From JBGSMF01 sp964651475 (GTDB lineage Bacteria; Chloroflexota; Anaerolineae; Fen-1058), in NCBI GenBank assembly GCA_964651475.1, contig CAZYXV010000020.1, positions 1-64,000 of the forward strand: a stretch of 64,000 nucleotides of DNA, given 5' to 3'. The notes under the pieces are model-generated. The model ran no database searches, was not told where the DNA came from, and worked only from the letters and a program-made list of their open reading frames with translations. Shown here piece by piece: positions 33,878 through 42,810 of this stretch. The stretch's first letter is position 1; each line of letters begins with the position of its first letter. The translations under genes and the position numbers were made by a program.

Positions 33878-34112
33878 AAGGTTCTGCCTGAGAAGAACAG
33901 CGGCACTTTTGCTGATCTACCAGCTGGCCCAGGCGATCAGCGCCGTCGAGCGAGAGCGGCACGCCGGCTCGAAGCAAGTCGAAATAACCCATGCTATGAA
34001 AAGCGCGCCGACGCGCGACCGCCTGGGCCTCATCCCACACCTTGAGCCAGGGGGCATTCGCCGGCAAACGCGCCAAGACATAAGTGACGAATTCAACAGC
34101 CAGATCAGACAT
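33852..34112 (-). CDS. possible small hypothetical protein
   Basis: 86 codons from the ATG at 34112 (MSDLAVEFVTYVLARLP), overlapping the end of the ABC permease by 26 nt on the other strand. The composition (helical, with WLKVWDEAQAVARRR and FHSMGYFDLLRAG) looks protein-like and not random. There is no Shine-Dalgarno sequence and no recognised family, so the call is weak. If it is not a gene, 33878-34293 holds nothing else recognised. Confidence 0.4.
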   Translation of the reverse strand: MSDLAVEFVTYVLARLPANAPWLKVWDEAQAVARRRAFHSMGYFDLLRAGVPLSLDGADRLGQLVDQQKCRCSSQAEPSSPVFSAG

Positions 34113-34293
34113 TGTGCGACAACGTAAGCAAAAATATACTTGTTCAGCTTGCACTATAACAAATGGGTAGATCAAACAAGAGGTACTGTGGCTTATTCTA
34201 CCACTGACCCCAGCCTGCTGCAAGCCCTTCTTGCCTTATTTACCTTAAAGATTTGCATAGAAATGAAACTGTAACTTTGAAAGGATTAGACCG

Positions 34294-35424
34294 ATGAGAT
34301 GCAAAATAATTCTGGTTGTCGGGCTTGCTGTTCTGGTCATCACGCTAAACGGGTGCGCCAACAAATCGCCCGTTCGTGTTGGCTTTGCGGGTGAGTTGAC
34401 AGGCACGCAGGCCGACCTGGGTGTGCACGGGCGAGATGGCGCGCAACTGGCAATAGACACTCTCAATGCGGCGGGAGGCATTAACGGGCGTCCCATTGAG
34501 CTGATCGTGCGCGACGATTTGGGCACGCCTGAAGGCGCGCGGGCCGCCGACCGCGAATTGATTGACGCTGGCGTCGTGGCAATCATTGGGCACATGACCA
34601 GCCGCCAAACGCTGGCGGCTATTACGGTGACGCAAGAGGCGGGCATGGTATTGATCAGCCCTGCCACCTCCACTCCGTCGTTGAGCGGCCAGGACGATTT
34701 ATTTTTCCGCATCACGCCCACCAACCTGGATCAGGCCAGCGTTTTTGCGCGGTACATTTACCAGCAGCGCAAGCTGGCCCGGATGGGCATCATCTACGAC
34801 CTGGACAATGCCGCCTACTCTGAATCTTATGCGGACATTTTTGCGCAGGCTACGAATGAGCTTGGCGGCGCGATAGTGGAGCGGGTCAATTTTTCGGCTG
34901 CCGCCCGGCCCGACCTGGCGCCATTGATTGCCACACTGCGCGCCGCTGAGCCGGACGGCTTGTTGATCATCGCCTCGGCTCTCGATACCGCCTTTATCGC
35001 TCAACGGGTGCGCTTGAGCGGGTGGGACGTGGCTCTGTTTTCGTCAGCGTGGGCGCAAACTGAAACGCTCATCCAAAATGGCGGGGAGGCTGTTGAGGGG
35101 GTAGGGTTTATCATCGCGTACAATGCCAATAGCCAATCGCCTGACTATCAAGCCTTCAAAGCAAGCTATCAAAGCCGCTTTGGACGCGAGCCGACGTTTG
35201 CCGCCGGCGAAGCTTACGAGGCAACCCTGGTGCTGGCGGCCGCCTTGAAAAAGACCGGCGGGCGCGCGCAGGGCTTGCCCCAGGCGCTTCAGGACATTCG
35301 AGATTTTCCGGTGCTCGACGGGACGTTATCTCTGGATCAATACGGCGACGTCAAGCGCCCGCTGTTCCTGCTATCCATTCGCAATGGACAGTACGAGGTT
35401 ATTGCTTCTATCCCCATGGAATAG
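34294..35424 (+). CDS. LivJ-type substrate-binding lipoprotein
   Basis: 376 residues with a lipoprotein signal (hydrophobic 5-18, lipobox LNGC with Cys at 21). The mature protein follows the type I periplasmic fold of branched-chain amino-acid binding proteins: VGFAGELTGTQADLG, RDGAQLAIDTLNAAGGINGRP, IIGHMTSRQTLAA, ISPATSTPSLS and FAAGEAYEATLVLA. No permease or ATPase genes of a Liv system are adjacent, so it may deliver to a transporter encoded elsewhere or act as a sensor. Two hairpins follow the stop. Confidence 0.88.
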   Translation: MRCKIILVVGLAVLVITLNGCANKSPVRVGFAGELTGTQADLGVHGRDGAQLAIDTLNAAGGINGRPIELIVRDDLGTPEGARAADRELIDAGVVAIIGHMTSRQTLAAITVTQEAGMVLISPATSTPSLSGQDDLFFRITPTNLDQASVFARYIYQQRKLARMGIIYDLDNAAYSESYADIFAQATNELGGAIVERVNFSAAARPDLAPLIATLRAAEPDGLLIIASALDTAFIAQRVRLSGWDVALFSSAWAQTETLIQNGGEAVEGVGFIIAYNANSQSPDYQAFKASYQSRFGREPTFAAGEAYEATLVLAAALKKTGGRAQGLPQALQDIRDFPVLDGTLSLDQYGDVKRPLFLLSIRNGQYEVIASIPME

Positions 35425-35426
35425 GC

Positions 35427-35475
35427 GGGTCGGCTACGCCGACCCGAAGCAGTTTCGGGCAAAGCCCGAAACTGC
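35427..35475. terminator. two adjacent hairpins after the binding-protein gene
   Basis: GGGTCGGC-TAC-GCCGACCC (35427-35445) and a longer palindrome GCAGTTTCGGGC-AAA-GCCCGAAACTGC (35449-35475). Neither is followed by a U-run, so termination is possible but they may only stabilise the mRNA end. They are the first parts of a repeat-rich gap to 35793 with no gene. Confidence 0.45.
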
Positions 35476-35576
35476 GACCAAGATAGCGGGGGTAGAGCTT
35501 GGCTCGTTTGTACAGATTTCGGGCTACACAGATGCCTATACTGCACGCGGTCATAAATTGCAATTTTTCACAATTC

Positions 35577-35674
35577 TGTCATTGCGAGCCGCTCCGCCTG
35601 CGGCGAGCGGCGAAGCAATCTGTACGCTTGCAGATCAGAGATTGCTTCGGGCGCTTCGCACCCTCGCAATGACA
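35577..35674. repeat. dispersed inverted repeat of the TGTCATTGCGAG family
   Basis: Ends TGTCATTGCGAG and CTCGCAATGACA, with inner CGAAGCAATC and GATTGCTTCG arms. Related copies lie at 42811-42947 and 55695-55844, with a fragment at about 42717-42757. The flank ACGCGGTCATAAATTGC recurs, inverted, beside the 42.8-kb copy (about 42978-42996), so the repeated unit is longer than the palindrome. Confidence 0.75.
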
Positions 35675-35793
35675 GCAAAATTGCAGATTGCGCCCGCGCC
35701 CAGTATAGCAGGTTGTCGGAGTGGCCGACGCATCCCTGCGTTGGCGGGGCTGGCATAGGGATGCCAGCCCCGCGGGCGGAACGAATTTAGAGG

Positions 35794-38283
35794 CTAACGC
35801 ATGGCCTCTTTGACCGCCGCCAGCGCGTCAATCAGGCCATAGCCGTACACGTTATTTGGAATCGCGCCGGGCGCGTCGCTGCCGCAGCCGCACACGCTTG
35901 AGGTTTGCTTCAACGGATCGCACGCCGCATCTATCTGCCGCGCGCGCGCCGTGCGCCGGATAATGTCTTCGGCGCCGTCAATATCGCCAATCAAGCGGGG
36001 ATTGGCCGACCAGATCAGCGCGACCAGTCCGGCCACGTGCGGCCCGGCCATCGAGGTGCCCGGCGAAGGCGTATAGCCGCCGCCCGGCACTGCCGAACGC
36101 ACATTGTACCCCGGAGCGGTCACATCCGGCTTGACCCCGCCGCCATCCACCCCCGGCCCGCGGCTGGAAAACGACGTGATGCGCCCCGATTCATCTTCAG
36201 CGCCCACTGTGAACGACGAATCGTAATTGGCCGCCGGGTCTTTGACGGTGTTACAGCCCGGCCCATCGTTGCCGGCTGAAACGACCATCATGATGCCGGC
36301 GGCGCGCAGGTTTTCCACGGCGCGCCTCAGCGTATCGGGCGCGCAGCCTTCGTAATCCGGGCAGCCCCACGAGTTGTTGATGACGTGCGGCGCTAATTCG
36401 GGGCTGCCATCGCGGAACGGATCGCCGCCGTGTGGAAAGGGCGCCAGGAAAAATTCCAGGCACGCCGTATAGGCTCCCGGATTCCCCAAACCAAAACGCA
36501 TATTCCGGCACGCGATCCATTGCGCGCCAGGCGCCACGCCCACCTGGTTACCCTTCTTGTCATCGCCCACCATAGTGCCGGTGGTGTGCGTCCCGTGCCC
36601 GTAATCGTCCCACGGCGCGGGCGTATCATCCCAGGCGTCGTACCAGTTGTAGTCGTGTTCGGCCGCGCCGCTATTCCATCCGCGATAGTTCGACCGGATG
36701 GCCGGGTGCGTCCAATCCACGCCCGTGTCAGCGCTGGCCACCACAATCCCCTTTCCCGTGATTCCCAGTTTCCAGGCCTGATCGGCCTTGACGGCGCGAA
36801 TATTCCATTCGACGCCTTGCGGCTGGTTAAAGACGCCTAACGTGCCCATGCTCTCGGTGTATCGCGTGACGCGAATATTGGGATTGACTATTACCTGAGC
36901 CACGTCGCTGCGCCCGGCAAAATGGCGCATCAAATCGGTGCGGCCATCCACCCCAATCATGTTGATTAAATAGTACGGGCGATACTTGACGCCGAGACTA
37001 TCCAACTCGGCGCGGAGCGGCGTTTGCGTTCGCGCGGCGGTCTCGGTCAATGTATCGTATACGTACCTGGTGCGCTCCGCCCGATCCTGGATCGAATACG
37101 CCTGGCTGACGTCGGCCTGCTCTTTGAGGATGATTAAAAAGCCGTCCTGGTAAAACCCCGGATGTCCCCCAACCACGTACACCCCAAGCGCCGTCGCAAC
37201 AGCCAACGCGGCGAATCCGCCTGAAGCGGCCAGGCGTACACGCTGAAACGCGGACGGTTGACCCCCGCGACTGCATGGGGGTTGATCCCTGCGACTGCGC
37301 CAGGCCGCCCACGCCAAACGTCCCAGCCACAATACCAGGCCCAATATCGCGGCGATAAAGAGGCTCGACATCAAGGCCGGGTGCGGCATGCTGGCCCGGG
37401 TGCGCCAATCTACAAACGCCAGCGGCCCAAACTCAAAAGCCACGTGAACGAGTATGGCCGGCCACAACGACCCGCGCGCAAACAACTCGGCGGCCAGCAA
37501 CCCCATGGCCACCGCCGCCGCCACGCGCCCCATTACGAACCAATCGCCCAGCGGCAAAATATAGCCATTCTGCGCCGCGGCGTACACGAGGAGCGAAACG
37601 AGCGCGGCCAGCCACGCCTGCTTGTTCGCGCGCGTCAGCCACAACATCACCAGGCCGCGGAAAACAATCTCTTCACCCACGCCGTTGACCAGCGCGCGCA
37701 CCAGCGCCATGGCAGTAAAATGTACGGTTCCCAAAGCGCCCAACAACAGCCACGGCGCCAGCAAGCACGCCGCCGCGCCCAGCGCGAGCAGCAGCGTGGA
37801 AAGCGCCGGCCGCCGCCACGCCGCCTGCGAGCGGCTCGCCGCTATCACAATCAGCAACAGGGGCCACGTCAACGCCAGGCGCAGCGCGGCTGTGCCAGAA
37901 GGGTTATCGTGAAAGGGAATGCCGCCGAGGCCCCACATCGCCTGATAGGCGCTGACGAGCACAAGCCCGGCGGACACGCCGCACAGCCATTCCCACCCGG
38001 CGCGCTTGCGCGTGAGCAGCCAGGCCGGCGCGAAAAAAATCATTTCCGCCAATAAGGTAAGCAGCGTGGCAAGCGCGCCGGTGGCCCATTCCGGCAGCGC
38101 GCCGGGCGTCGCCACTCCCCCCATCATCGAAGTAATCTCTGGCGCATAGCCCGTCGCCGCCGACACGCTACCCATCACCAGCAAAGGCGCAACGGACAGC
38201 CAGCCTAGCAAGGCGATGATGATAAATATCTGGACGCAGCCAGTGAACGAATTGGACGCGTGTGTGTTAGATCTAGTTTGCAT
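35794..38283 (-). CDS. CPBP intramembrane protease fused to a subtilisin-like protease
   Basis: 829 residues. Residues 15-330 form about eight membrane helices with the CPBP (CAAX/Abi) motifs: EE at 204-205 in GVGEEIVFRG (R209), and a second motif FVMGRVAAAVAMG to GSLWPAILVH (H280). After a last helix (355-372), residues about 380-475 resemble an inhibitor-I9 propeptide. Residues 495-825 are an S8 subtilase with D519 (ASADTGVDWTHP), H563 (YGHGTHTTG), oxyanion N672 (VSAGNDG) and S744 (PGTSMAGPHVAG). Both proteases look active. The subtilase faces outward. No good Shine-Dalgarno; the ATG lies 13 nt after the previous stop. Confidence 0.92.
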   Translation of the reverse strand: MQTRSNTHASNSFTGCVQIFIIIALLGWLSVAPLLVMGSVSAATGYAPEITSMMGGVATPGALPEWATGALATLLTLLAEMIFFAPAWLLTRKRAGWEWLCGVSAGLVLVSAYQAMWGLGGIPFHDNPSGTAALRLALTWPLLLIVIAASRSQAAWRRPALSTLLLALGAAACLLAPWLLLGALGTVHFTAMALVRALVNGVGEEIVFRGLVMLWLTRANKQAWLAALVSLLVYAAAQNGYILPLGDWFVMGRVAAAVAMGLLAAELFARGSLWPAILVHVAFEFGPLAFVDWRTRASMPHPALMSSLFIAAILGLVLWLGRLAWAAWRSRRDQPPCSRGGQPSAFQRVRLAASGGFAALAVATALGVYVVGGHPGFYQDGFLIILKEQADVSQAYSIQDRAERTRYVYDTLTETAARTQTPLRAELDSLGVKYRPYYLINMIGVDGRTDLMRHFAGRSDVAQVIVNPNIRVTRYTESMGTLGVFNQPQGVEWNIRAVKADQAWKLGITGKGIVVASADTGVDWTHPAIRSNYRGWNSGAAEHDYNWYDAWDDTPAPWDDYGHGTHTTGTMVGDDKKGNQVGVAPGAQWIACRNMRFGLGNPGAYTACLEFFLAPFPHGGDPFRDGSPELAPHVINNSWGCPDYEGCAPDTLRRAVENLRAAGIMMVVSAGNDGPGCNTVKDPAANYDSSFTVGAEDESGRITSFSSRGPGVDGGGVKPDVTAPGYNVRSAVPGGGYTPSPGTSMAGPHVAGLVALIWSANPRLIGDIDGAEDIIRRTARARQIDAACDPLKQTSSVCGCGSDAPGAIPNNVYGYGLIDALAAVKEAMR

Positions 38284-38296
38284 GTTTCAATACTCA

Positions 38297-38896
38297 TCAG
38301 ATAACGTGTGTGACCTGCTCGCCGCGCAGCAGCGCCAACAACCGGTCCCGGTCGCAGTGAGGGAGGCATTGAGCGGCGCGCGCCAGCCGCCCGCGCCGGA
38401 TATAAGCCAGCGTCTCTTCTTCCAGCCAGGAAACGCGCACCGGCGTGCCATCCAGCGCCACAATGGCTTCGGTCGCCGCTGTGGCGGGCATCCAGTCGCC
38501 GCCATCGCGCCAGTGCAGGTCGCCCATGACCTCGACGATCACGCCATCCACGTCAAAGCGGCCAAAGTAGGAACGATATGTTTCGCTTTCACGCATGGCA
38601 ACCGGCTCTACGGTATGATCGGCCAAGAGCGCCTGGAAGCGAAAAGCGCCCTCGGCGTCCGTTTCGATGTCGAGGTCTTTGACCGGCAGAGGAACGCCGT
38701 GAAGCGTGGCCGAAGCGCCGCCCACTACCTTGTAGGCTATCCCGGCCGCATCCAACTGCCTGACGATCTGGCGCAGCACCGCGCGCCAGCGGGGGTTGCG
38801 GGCGGCGGCGAGCCGCTTGCGCAGGTTGAGCATTTGCTGGACGAGTTGCGCCATAGCGCCTGGTTGTTCGGGCAATGTGCGGGGTTGGTCGGGCAT
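38297..38896 (-). CDS. nucleotidyltransferase-like protein with an N-terminus copied from the RM enzyme
   Basis: 199 residues; start behind AAAGGAG. Residues about 55-80 (YKVVGGASATLHGVPLPVKDLDIETD) match the GG-DxD core of AbiEii/MNT-type nucleotidyltransferases, with a further acidic strand (DGVIVEVMGDL). Residues 15-38 (MAQLVQQMLNLRKRLAAARNP) are nearly the same as the C-terminal helix of the type IIG enzyme upstream (VTLVQQMLDLHKQLAAAAAP), and the DNA also matches over 54 bp. Such nucleotidyltransferases can be antitoxins, toxins or tRNA-modifying enzymes; the role here is unknown. Confidence 0.7.
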   Translation of the reverse strand: MPDQPRTLPEQPGAMAQLVQQMLNLRKRLAAARNPRWRAVLRQIVRQLDAAGIAYKVVGGASATLHGVPLPVKDLDIETDAEGAFRFQALLADHTVEPVAMRESETYRSYFGRFDVDGVIVEVMGDLHWRDGGDWMPATAATEAIVALDGTPVRVSWLEEETLAYIRRGRLARAAQCLPHCDRDRLLALLRGEQVTHVI

Positions 38897-38950
38897 TGGT
38901 CTCGCTCCTTTGGGCAGGTCACAGGTTCGCCTCTATGGATGGGCGGCTCA

Positions 38951-39026
38951 CAGGCGACCGCAAGGGTCGCCCCTACGCTTCTATTCTACGAATGGGCAAC
39001 CGCAAGGGTTGCCCCTACGCTTCTAT
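38951..39026. repeat. two direct copies of a hairpin repeat at the RM gene end
   Basis: Copies at about 38951-38984 and 38993-39026, each a hairpin (GGCGACCGCAAGGGTCGCC or GGCAACCGCAAGGGTTGCC) followed by CCTACGCTTCTAT. The core is related to the first hairpin of the 92-bp MITE. The second copy covers the last codons and the stop of the restriction-modification gene. Confidence 0.75.
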
Positions 39027-41945
39027 GATTTTGATTTCTTGATCGGTGAGGCCATAGAGTTCGTACACGAGCTGGTCAATGGCCTGGTCGGCGGCGTCTA
39101 TCTGGCGCTGGAGGGTGGTTTTGATGTTTGGGGCCGCGGCGGCGGCGAGTTGTTTGTGCAGGTCGAGCATTTGCTGGACGAGTGTTACCATCCGGTCGTG
39201 GCGGGCGACGTCGGCGGGATCGGAGAAGTTGATGGGGTGGATGGGGAGCATTTTCAAGGGATTGAGATATATCTGAGGTTTCGTGGTCCCACTTTTGCGA
39301 GTGACCTCTGCATATAGAGTGCGTAAGAAAGTCGAGTTCAACAACCCAAGAATGTAACGAGGATCATAGTTATCATCGGCAATCTTGATGTGAAAAATTG
39401 AGTTGGGCGAATAAAACTGTTCGGTGTCCAACGTGGCCACAATTGTAGGTTCGGTTTGACGAAGTATGATTTTTTGGTCAGCATGGAAAACTTTCAAACG
39501 ACGTTCGCTGCCATAGTTGAAGCCGGGACGCTTGTACCTGGTGCATAATTCTGGCTTCAGCACATACCACCCACCCCATTGAACGTATCCATATCTGCCC
39601 GGAATGTCCTTCCCTGACCTGAGTGCTTTGATATAGTCGTTGGAATTTTTCGGCTCTGTGGTGAAGATAGTGTGCAGCAGGTTTGCAGTCTGGATACCAT
39701 CAGTTACGATTCCCAAACTGCTGAGGTCTATGCAGCCTACTGTTCGCTTGAGCATTAGATCGTAGACACGCGACAGAATTATCCGATATGACTGGAGTGA
39801 TTTTCCTTGAGCATTTACAATGCGGTCGTTTATGACAGTTCTAATATCTTTTTGCCAAGTTTCCAAACTCGAAAGCTCCTGAGAAGATCTCACATCCTTA
39901 ACCGCGAAAATATATGACTCAGAAACTGTCTGTTTTGTGGCAACTATGGAACAAATTGGATTTGATACTTGACCGAAAGCTGTCTCCTTGAAGTCAATTA
40001 CACTCTCAAGACGACAATTGGAAACCATCAACTCTCGTGCTGGAGTGAAGTATTCACCAGTCAAAATATGAGATGGTTGAAGCAAGCCGAGAAGTCCGTT
40101 TGACTGTAGCAATCGGAGACTTTGTTCAAAGAATACACAAGCAAGGTCAAATCTATGTTGAGAGACTTTGGTGAAAGCATGTGCCAGGTAAGGTTTAATA
40201 TCGCCAGGAATATTGTCGCTGGATAGAAACGGCGGGTTCCCGATCACCGCGTCAAAGCCGCCCCCACCCTGCCCTCCCCCGCGCGCGGGGGAGGGTTGGG
40301 GTGGGGGAAACTCGTGTTCCCAATCAAACGGGTTGACGCGCGCTTGTTCGGCGGGGTCGGCGATGAGCTGGCCGTCGAAATAGTCTGGTCCAATGAGCGA
40401 GTTGCCGCACTTGATGTTGTTGCGCAAGGGAGGCAGGACGGCGCGGCCGGCAACTGCGCCGCGCTCGCCTTCCAGCATTTTGATGTAGAGGCTCATCATT
40501 GTGATTTCGACGGCCTGCGGGTCGAGGTCTACGCCGTAAATGTTGTTGCGCAGGATGTCGGCCTTTTGCGCCAGGGATAGCTTGAATTCGCCGCCCTCGC
40601 GCTCGCCGATCAAGCGCGGCTGGTGGATTGGTTGCTCGCTGCTCGCTGCTGGCTTGTCACCCTGTCGCCTTGTCACCTTGTCACCTTGTCCCGCATACCA
40701 ACGTTGGTGCCAGTCGAGCAAATATTGAAACGCGCCCAGCAAAAACGACCCTGAGCCACAAGCCGGGTCCAGGATTCTCATTTTGGCGATTTGTTGGGGC
40801 GTTTTGCCTTCGATGAGCCTGCCTACGGTTTGGTCAACAATGTAATCTACGATGTATTTGGGGGTATAGTATACGCCGCCGGCCTTGCGCACCTCGGGCT
40901 TGTCTTCTACTATGGCGCGCGCGGCTGTGACGCGAATGGTTTTGCCGAGGTAGCGTTCGTAAATCGAGCCTAGCAGCTCGACGCCGATGACGGCAAAGTC
41001 GTAGGGGCCGTCGTAGAGGCCGCGTATGATTTTGGCGACGAGGGCGTCATCGAATACGGCCTGGTCGAGGGCGGCGTTGGGCTTGAATACTTCGCCGTTG
41101 AGATAGTCGTTGACCTGGACGAATAGCCGGTCGAGCATGGCGCGCAGCGAGCGATGCCGGGCCTGGCTCCATTGTTCTACGAGCTTGCCCAGCGATTCGG
41201 CTTCGAGGATGCGGCGGTCTTCGACCATGCGGATAAAAATCAGGCGGTCGAGGAATACCTGCACAGCCTCGTTAAGCGCGGGGGCGTCCAAATGGGAATG
41301 CTTGAAACAGTCTTTGGCCAATTGCTCACGCCAGCCGGTGAGGTCGTCCAGGAATGATTGGTCTACCGGGATGCGCATGCGGCGAGAGGCGGCGTCTTGC
41401 CTGAGGAGGGTGTCGAGCGAGCCGGCGGCGACCTGGTCACGGGAGAGTTTCCACAGGTTCGCCAGCGCCGCATCGGTGAGGTATTCATCGCAGCGATAGG
41501 CAAAGACCAGCCCCAGGTCGGGATGTTTTTCGTCGGGCTTGAGGGAGGCGTCGTACAGGCGGAACTCTTCAAAGTCGGTGAGGATGGCAAAGCTAACGTC
41601 GCGGGTGTTCCAGGCGTAGCGTTTGGCTTGCAGGATGTCTTTGGCGCTGAGCTTGACGCGCGGGGCTTTGGCTTCGACAAAGAATTTGGTCTGGCCGCCA
41701 ATGCGAAAGGCATAGTCGGATTTGCCTGCTATTTCGCTTTGTTCTCGGAGCACTTGACGGTTTTTGGGGCCGAGTGAGGCGTCGTCTCTCACGTCCCAGC
41801 CGAGGGCGATGAATAGGGGGTCAATGAATTCGGCGCGGGCGTCGGCCTCGGAGTAGCCGGCGGCCATATAGTCGCTGCTGTGGGCCTGGAATTTTGCGAC
41901 CAGTTTTTCGAGTTGTTGACGGAATTGTTCTTGTGTTGTTGGCAT
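39015..41945 (-). CDS. type IIG restriction-modification enzyme (Eco57I/BREX-PglX-like class)
   Basis: 976 residues, single chain. The N-terminal nuclease-like domain has D77 and EAK at 91-93 (SDYAFRIGG, FFVEAKAP), a PD-(D/E)XK pattern. A helical connector follows, then an N6-adenine methyltransferase with motif I DPACGSGSF (393-401) and motif IV NPPF (570-573), and a target-recognition region with TaqI-like C-terminal features. The recognition part (about 39300-40200) is clearly more AT-rich than the rest, a sign of specificity-domain exchange. Two low-complexity insertions lie inside the methyltransferase domain (about residues 420-436 and 547-562). It should cut and methylate DNA unaided. 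No Shine-Dalgarno is seen. Confidence 0.9.
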   Translation of the reverse strand: MPTTQEQFRQQLEKLVAKFQAHSSDYMAAGYSEADARAEFIDPLFIALGWDVRDDASLGPKNRQVLREQSEIAGKSDYAFRIGGQTKFFVEAKAPRVKLSAKDILQAKRYAWNTRDVSFAILTDFEEFRLYDASLKPDEKHPDLGLVFAYRCDEYLTDAALANLWKLSRDQVAAGSLDTLLRQDAASRRMRIPVDQSFLDDLTGWREQLAKDCFKHSHLDAPALNEAVQVFLDRLIFIRMVEDRRILEAESLGKLVEQWSQARHRSLRAMLDRLFVQVNDYLNGEVFKPNAALDQAVFDDALVAKIIRGLYDGPYDFAVIGVELLGSIYERYLGKTIRVTAARAIVEDKPEVRKAGGVYYTPKYIVDYIVDQTVGRLIEGKTPQQIAKMRILDPACGSGSFLLGAFQYLLDWHQRWYAGQGDKVTRRQGDKPAASSEQPIHQPRLIGEREGGEFKLSLAQKADILRNNIYGVDLDPQAVEITMMSLYIKMLEGERGAVAGRAVLPPLRNNIKCGNSLIGPDYFDGQLIADPAEQARVNPFDWEHEFPPPQPSPARGGGQGGGGFDAVIGNPPFLSSDNIPGDIKPYLAHAFTKVSQHRFDLACVFFEQSLRLLQSNGLLGLLQPSHILTGEYFTPARELMVSNCRLESVIDFKETAFGQVSNPICSIVATKQTVSESYIFAVKDVRSSQELSSLETWQKDIRTVINDRIVNAQGKSLQSYRIILSRVYDLMLKRTVGCIDLSSLGIVTDGIQTANLLHTIFTTEPKNSNDYIKALRSGKDIPGRYGYVQWGGWYVLKPELCTRYKRPGFNYGSERRLKVFHADQKIILRQTEPTIVATLDTEQFYSPNSIFHIKIADDNYDPRYILGLLNSTFLRTLYAEVTRKSGTTKPQIYLNPLKMLPIHPINFSDPADVARHDRMVTLVQQMLDLHKQLAAAAAPNIKTTLQRQIDAADQAIDQLVYELYGLTDQEIKIIEA
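40260..40307. repeat. GC-rich palindrome inserted in frame before the NPPF motif
   Basis: The sequence CCCTCCCCCGCGCGCGGGG continues as an inverted repeat into GAGGGTTGGGGTGGGGG. It encodes a Pro-rich then Gly-rich stretch (PPPQPSPARGGGQGGGG) between EHEF and FDAVIGNPPF, where relatives normally read straight through. It is a mobile-repeat insertion tolerated in frame. Confidence 0.65.
40652..40690. repeat. minisatellite-like repeat encoding GDKVTRRQGDK
   Basis: Three to four near-copies of CTTGTCACC or CTTGTCGCC-type units. They add a Lys/Arg/Asp-rich loop (residues about 420-436) after motif I of the methyltransferase. In frame, probably neutral. Confidence 0.55.
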
Positions 41946-42034
41946 GGGGTTACACTTTCACAAGTCAGGTTTTGCCGATCAAGGTGAGCCGGTTATTTAA
42001 TTCCTAATCCTTAACCTGTTTTCCGCACCCTGTA

Positions 42035-42056
42035 GGCTTGCATCCCCATGCAAGCC
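42035..42056. terminator. perfect hairpin downstream of a small membrane-protein gene
   Basis: GGCTTGCAT, a 4-nt CCCC loop, then ATGCAAGCC: 9 perfect pairs, with a second small hairpin GCGCAT-AGG-GATGCG at about 42074. It lies after the small membrane-protein gene (minus) and before the RM start. No T-run, so termination is uncertain. Confidence 0.4.
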
Positions 42057-42107
42057 GATTGCTGGGGACGTTCGCGCATAGGGATGCGTGAACTGCGAAA
42101 TCTAGGC

Positions 42108-42425
42108 TTAGCACAATAGCAACAACAAAGGAAACCACCAACCCAGGTAACAGCAAGCGCTGGCCGCCAGGCCAAGCGCCAGGCTGATCCATACCCAACG
42201 CCAGCGAGCTTGTTTGATGATCAAGATTGGGCCTGCCAAAGCGCTTGCCAATAAGGCGATAGGCCAACCAATTTGCAGCCACAAGAACGCCGCATTGGGC
42301 AAGTTGGAACACGAATCAGTTGCCATTCCTCCCAAGGCGTAGCCAATGTAGTAAAGGGGAATGAATACGGCGAGAAGAACGACGGCCATAATGATGGCTA
42401 TGATCCAGCGATGAGATGGACTCAT
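42108..42425 (-). CDS. small membrane protein of unknown function
   Basis: 105 residues from the ATG 6 nt after AAGGAG. Three predicted membrane helices (about 7-30, 47-66 and 75-100) and almost no soluble parts. Cysteines at CSN near the first loop and CCYLGWW in the last helix. No family recognised. It may share a transcript with the restriction-modification gene downstream, as both read the same way with about 160 nt between them. Confidence 0.65.
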   Translation of the reverse strand: MSPSHRWIIAIIMAVVLLAVFIPLYYIGYALGGMATDSCSNLPNAAFLWLQIGWPIALLASALAGPILIIKQARWRWVWISLALGLAASACCYLGWWFPLLLLLC

Positions 42426-42810
42426 GCAAATCTCCTTTTTCCCCAAAGCGCTTCTTGTATGCGGGCCGCTCAGGCATCATCTCAAGCGGTATCGCAAATC
42501 TTGTGTAATGTGCCAGTTCGCCCGCAGTTCAACCTGTCTGCGCCAGGCAGGCTGCGGGCGGAACGAATTTACACACAATTCGGCATGGCGTGTGCGCGCT
42601 GCACCGGGCAAGTGGAATTGTACCACAAGGTCAAAAATTTTCTAATTTGTACGGCGTTGTCACACTTGCACTGGCGGGCAGTGCCAGGGTTGCAGCCGCT
42701 CTGCCTATGGCGGGCGGCGAAGCAATCTCCGCACTTGCAAAGTTGAGATTGCTTCGGGCGCGGAGTTTATCCTGAGAACTCAAATCGCCTTCGGCGATAT
42801 GCCAGAAATC

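Noticed and set aside
38951..39026. Possible two-unit CRISPR
   Set aside because: The intervening sequence is only about 8 nt, units are hairpins related to a MITE, and there are no cas genes.
39300..40200. AT-rich segment as a separate inserted gene
   Set aside because: The reading frame of the type IIG enzyme is continuous through it. It fits a swapped target-recognition domain, not an insertion.
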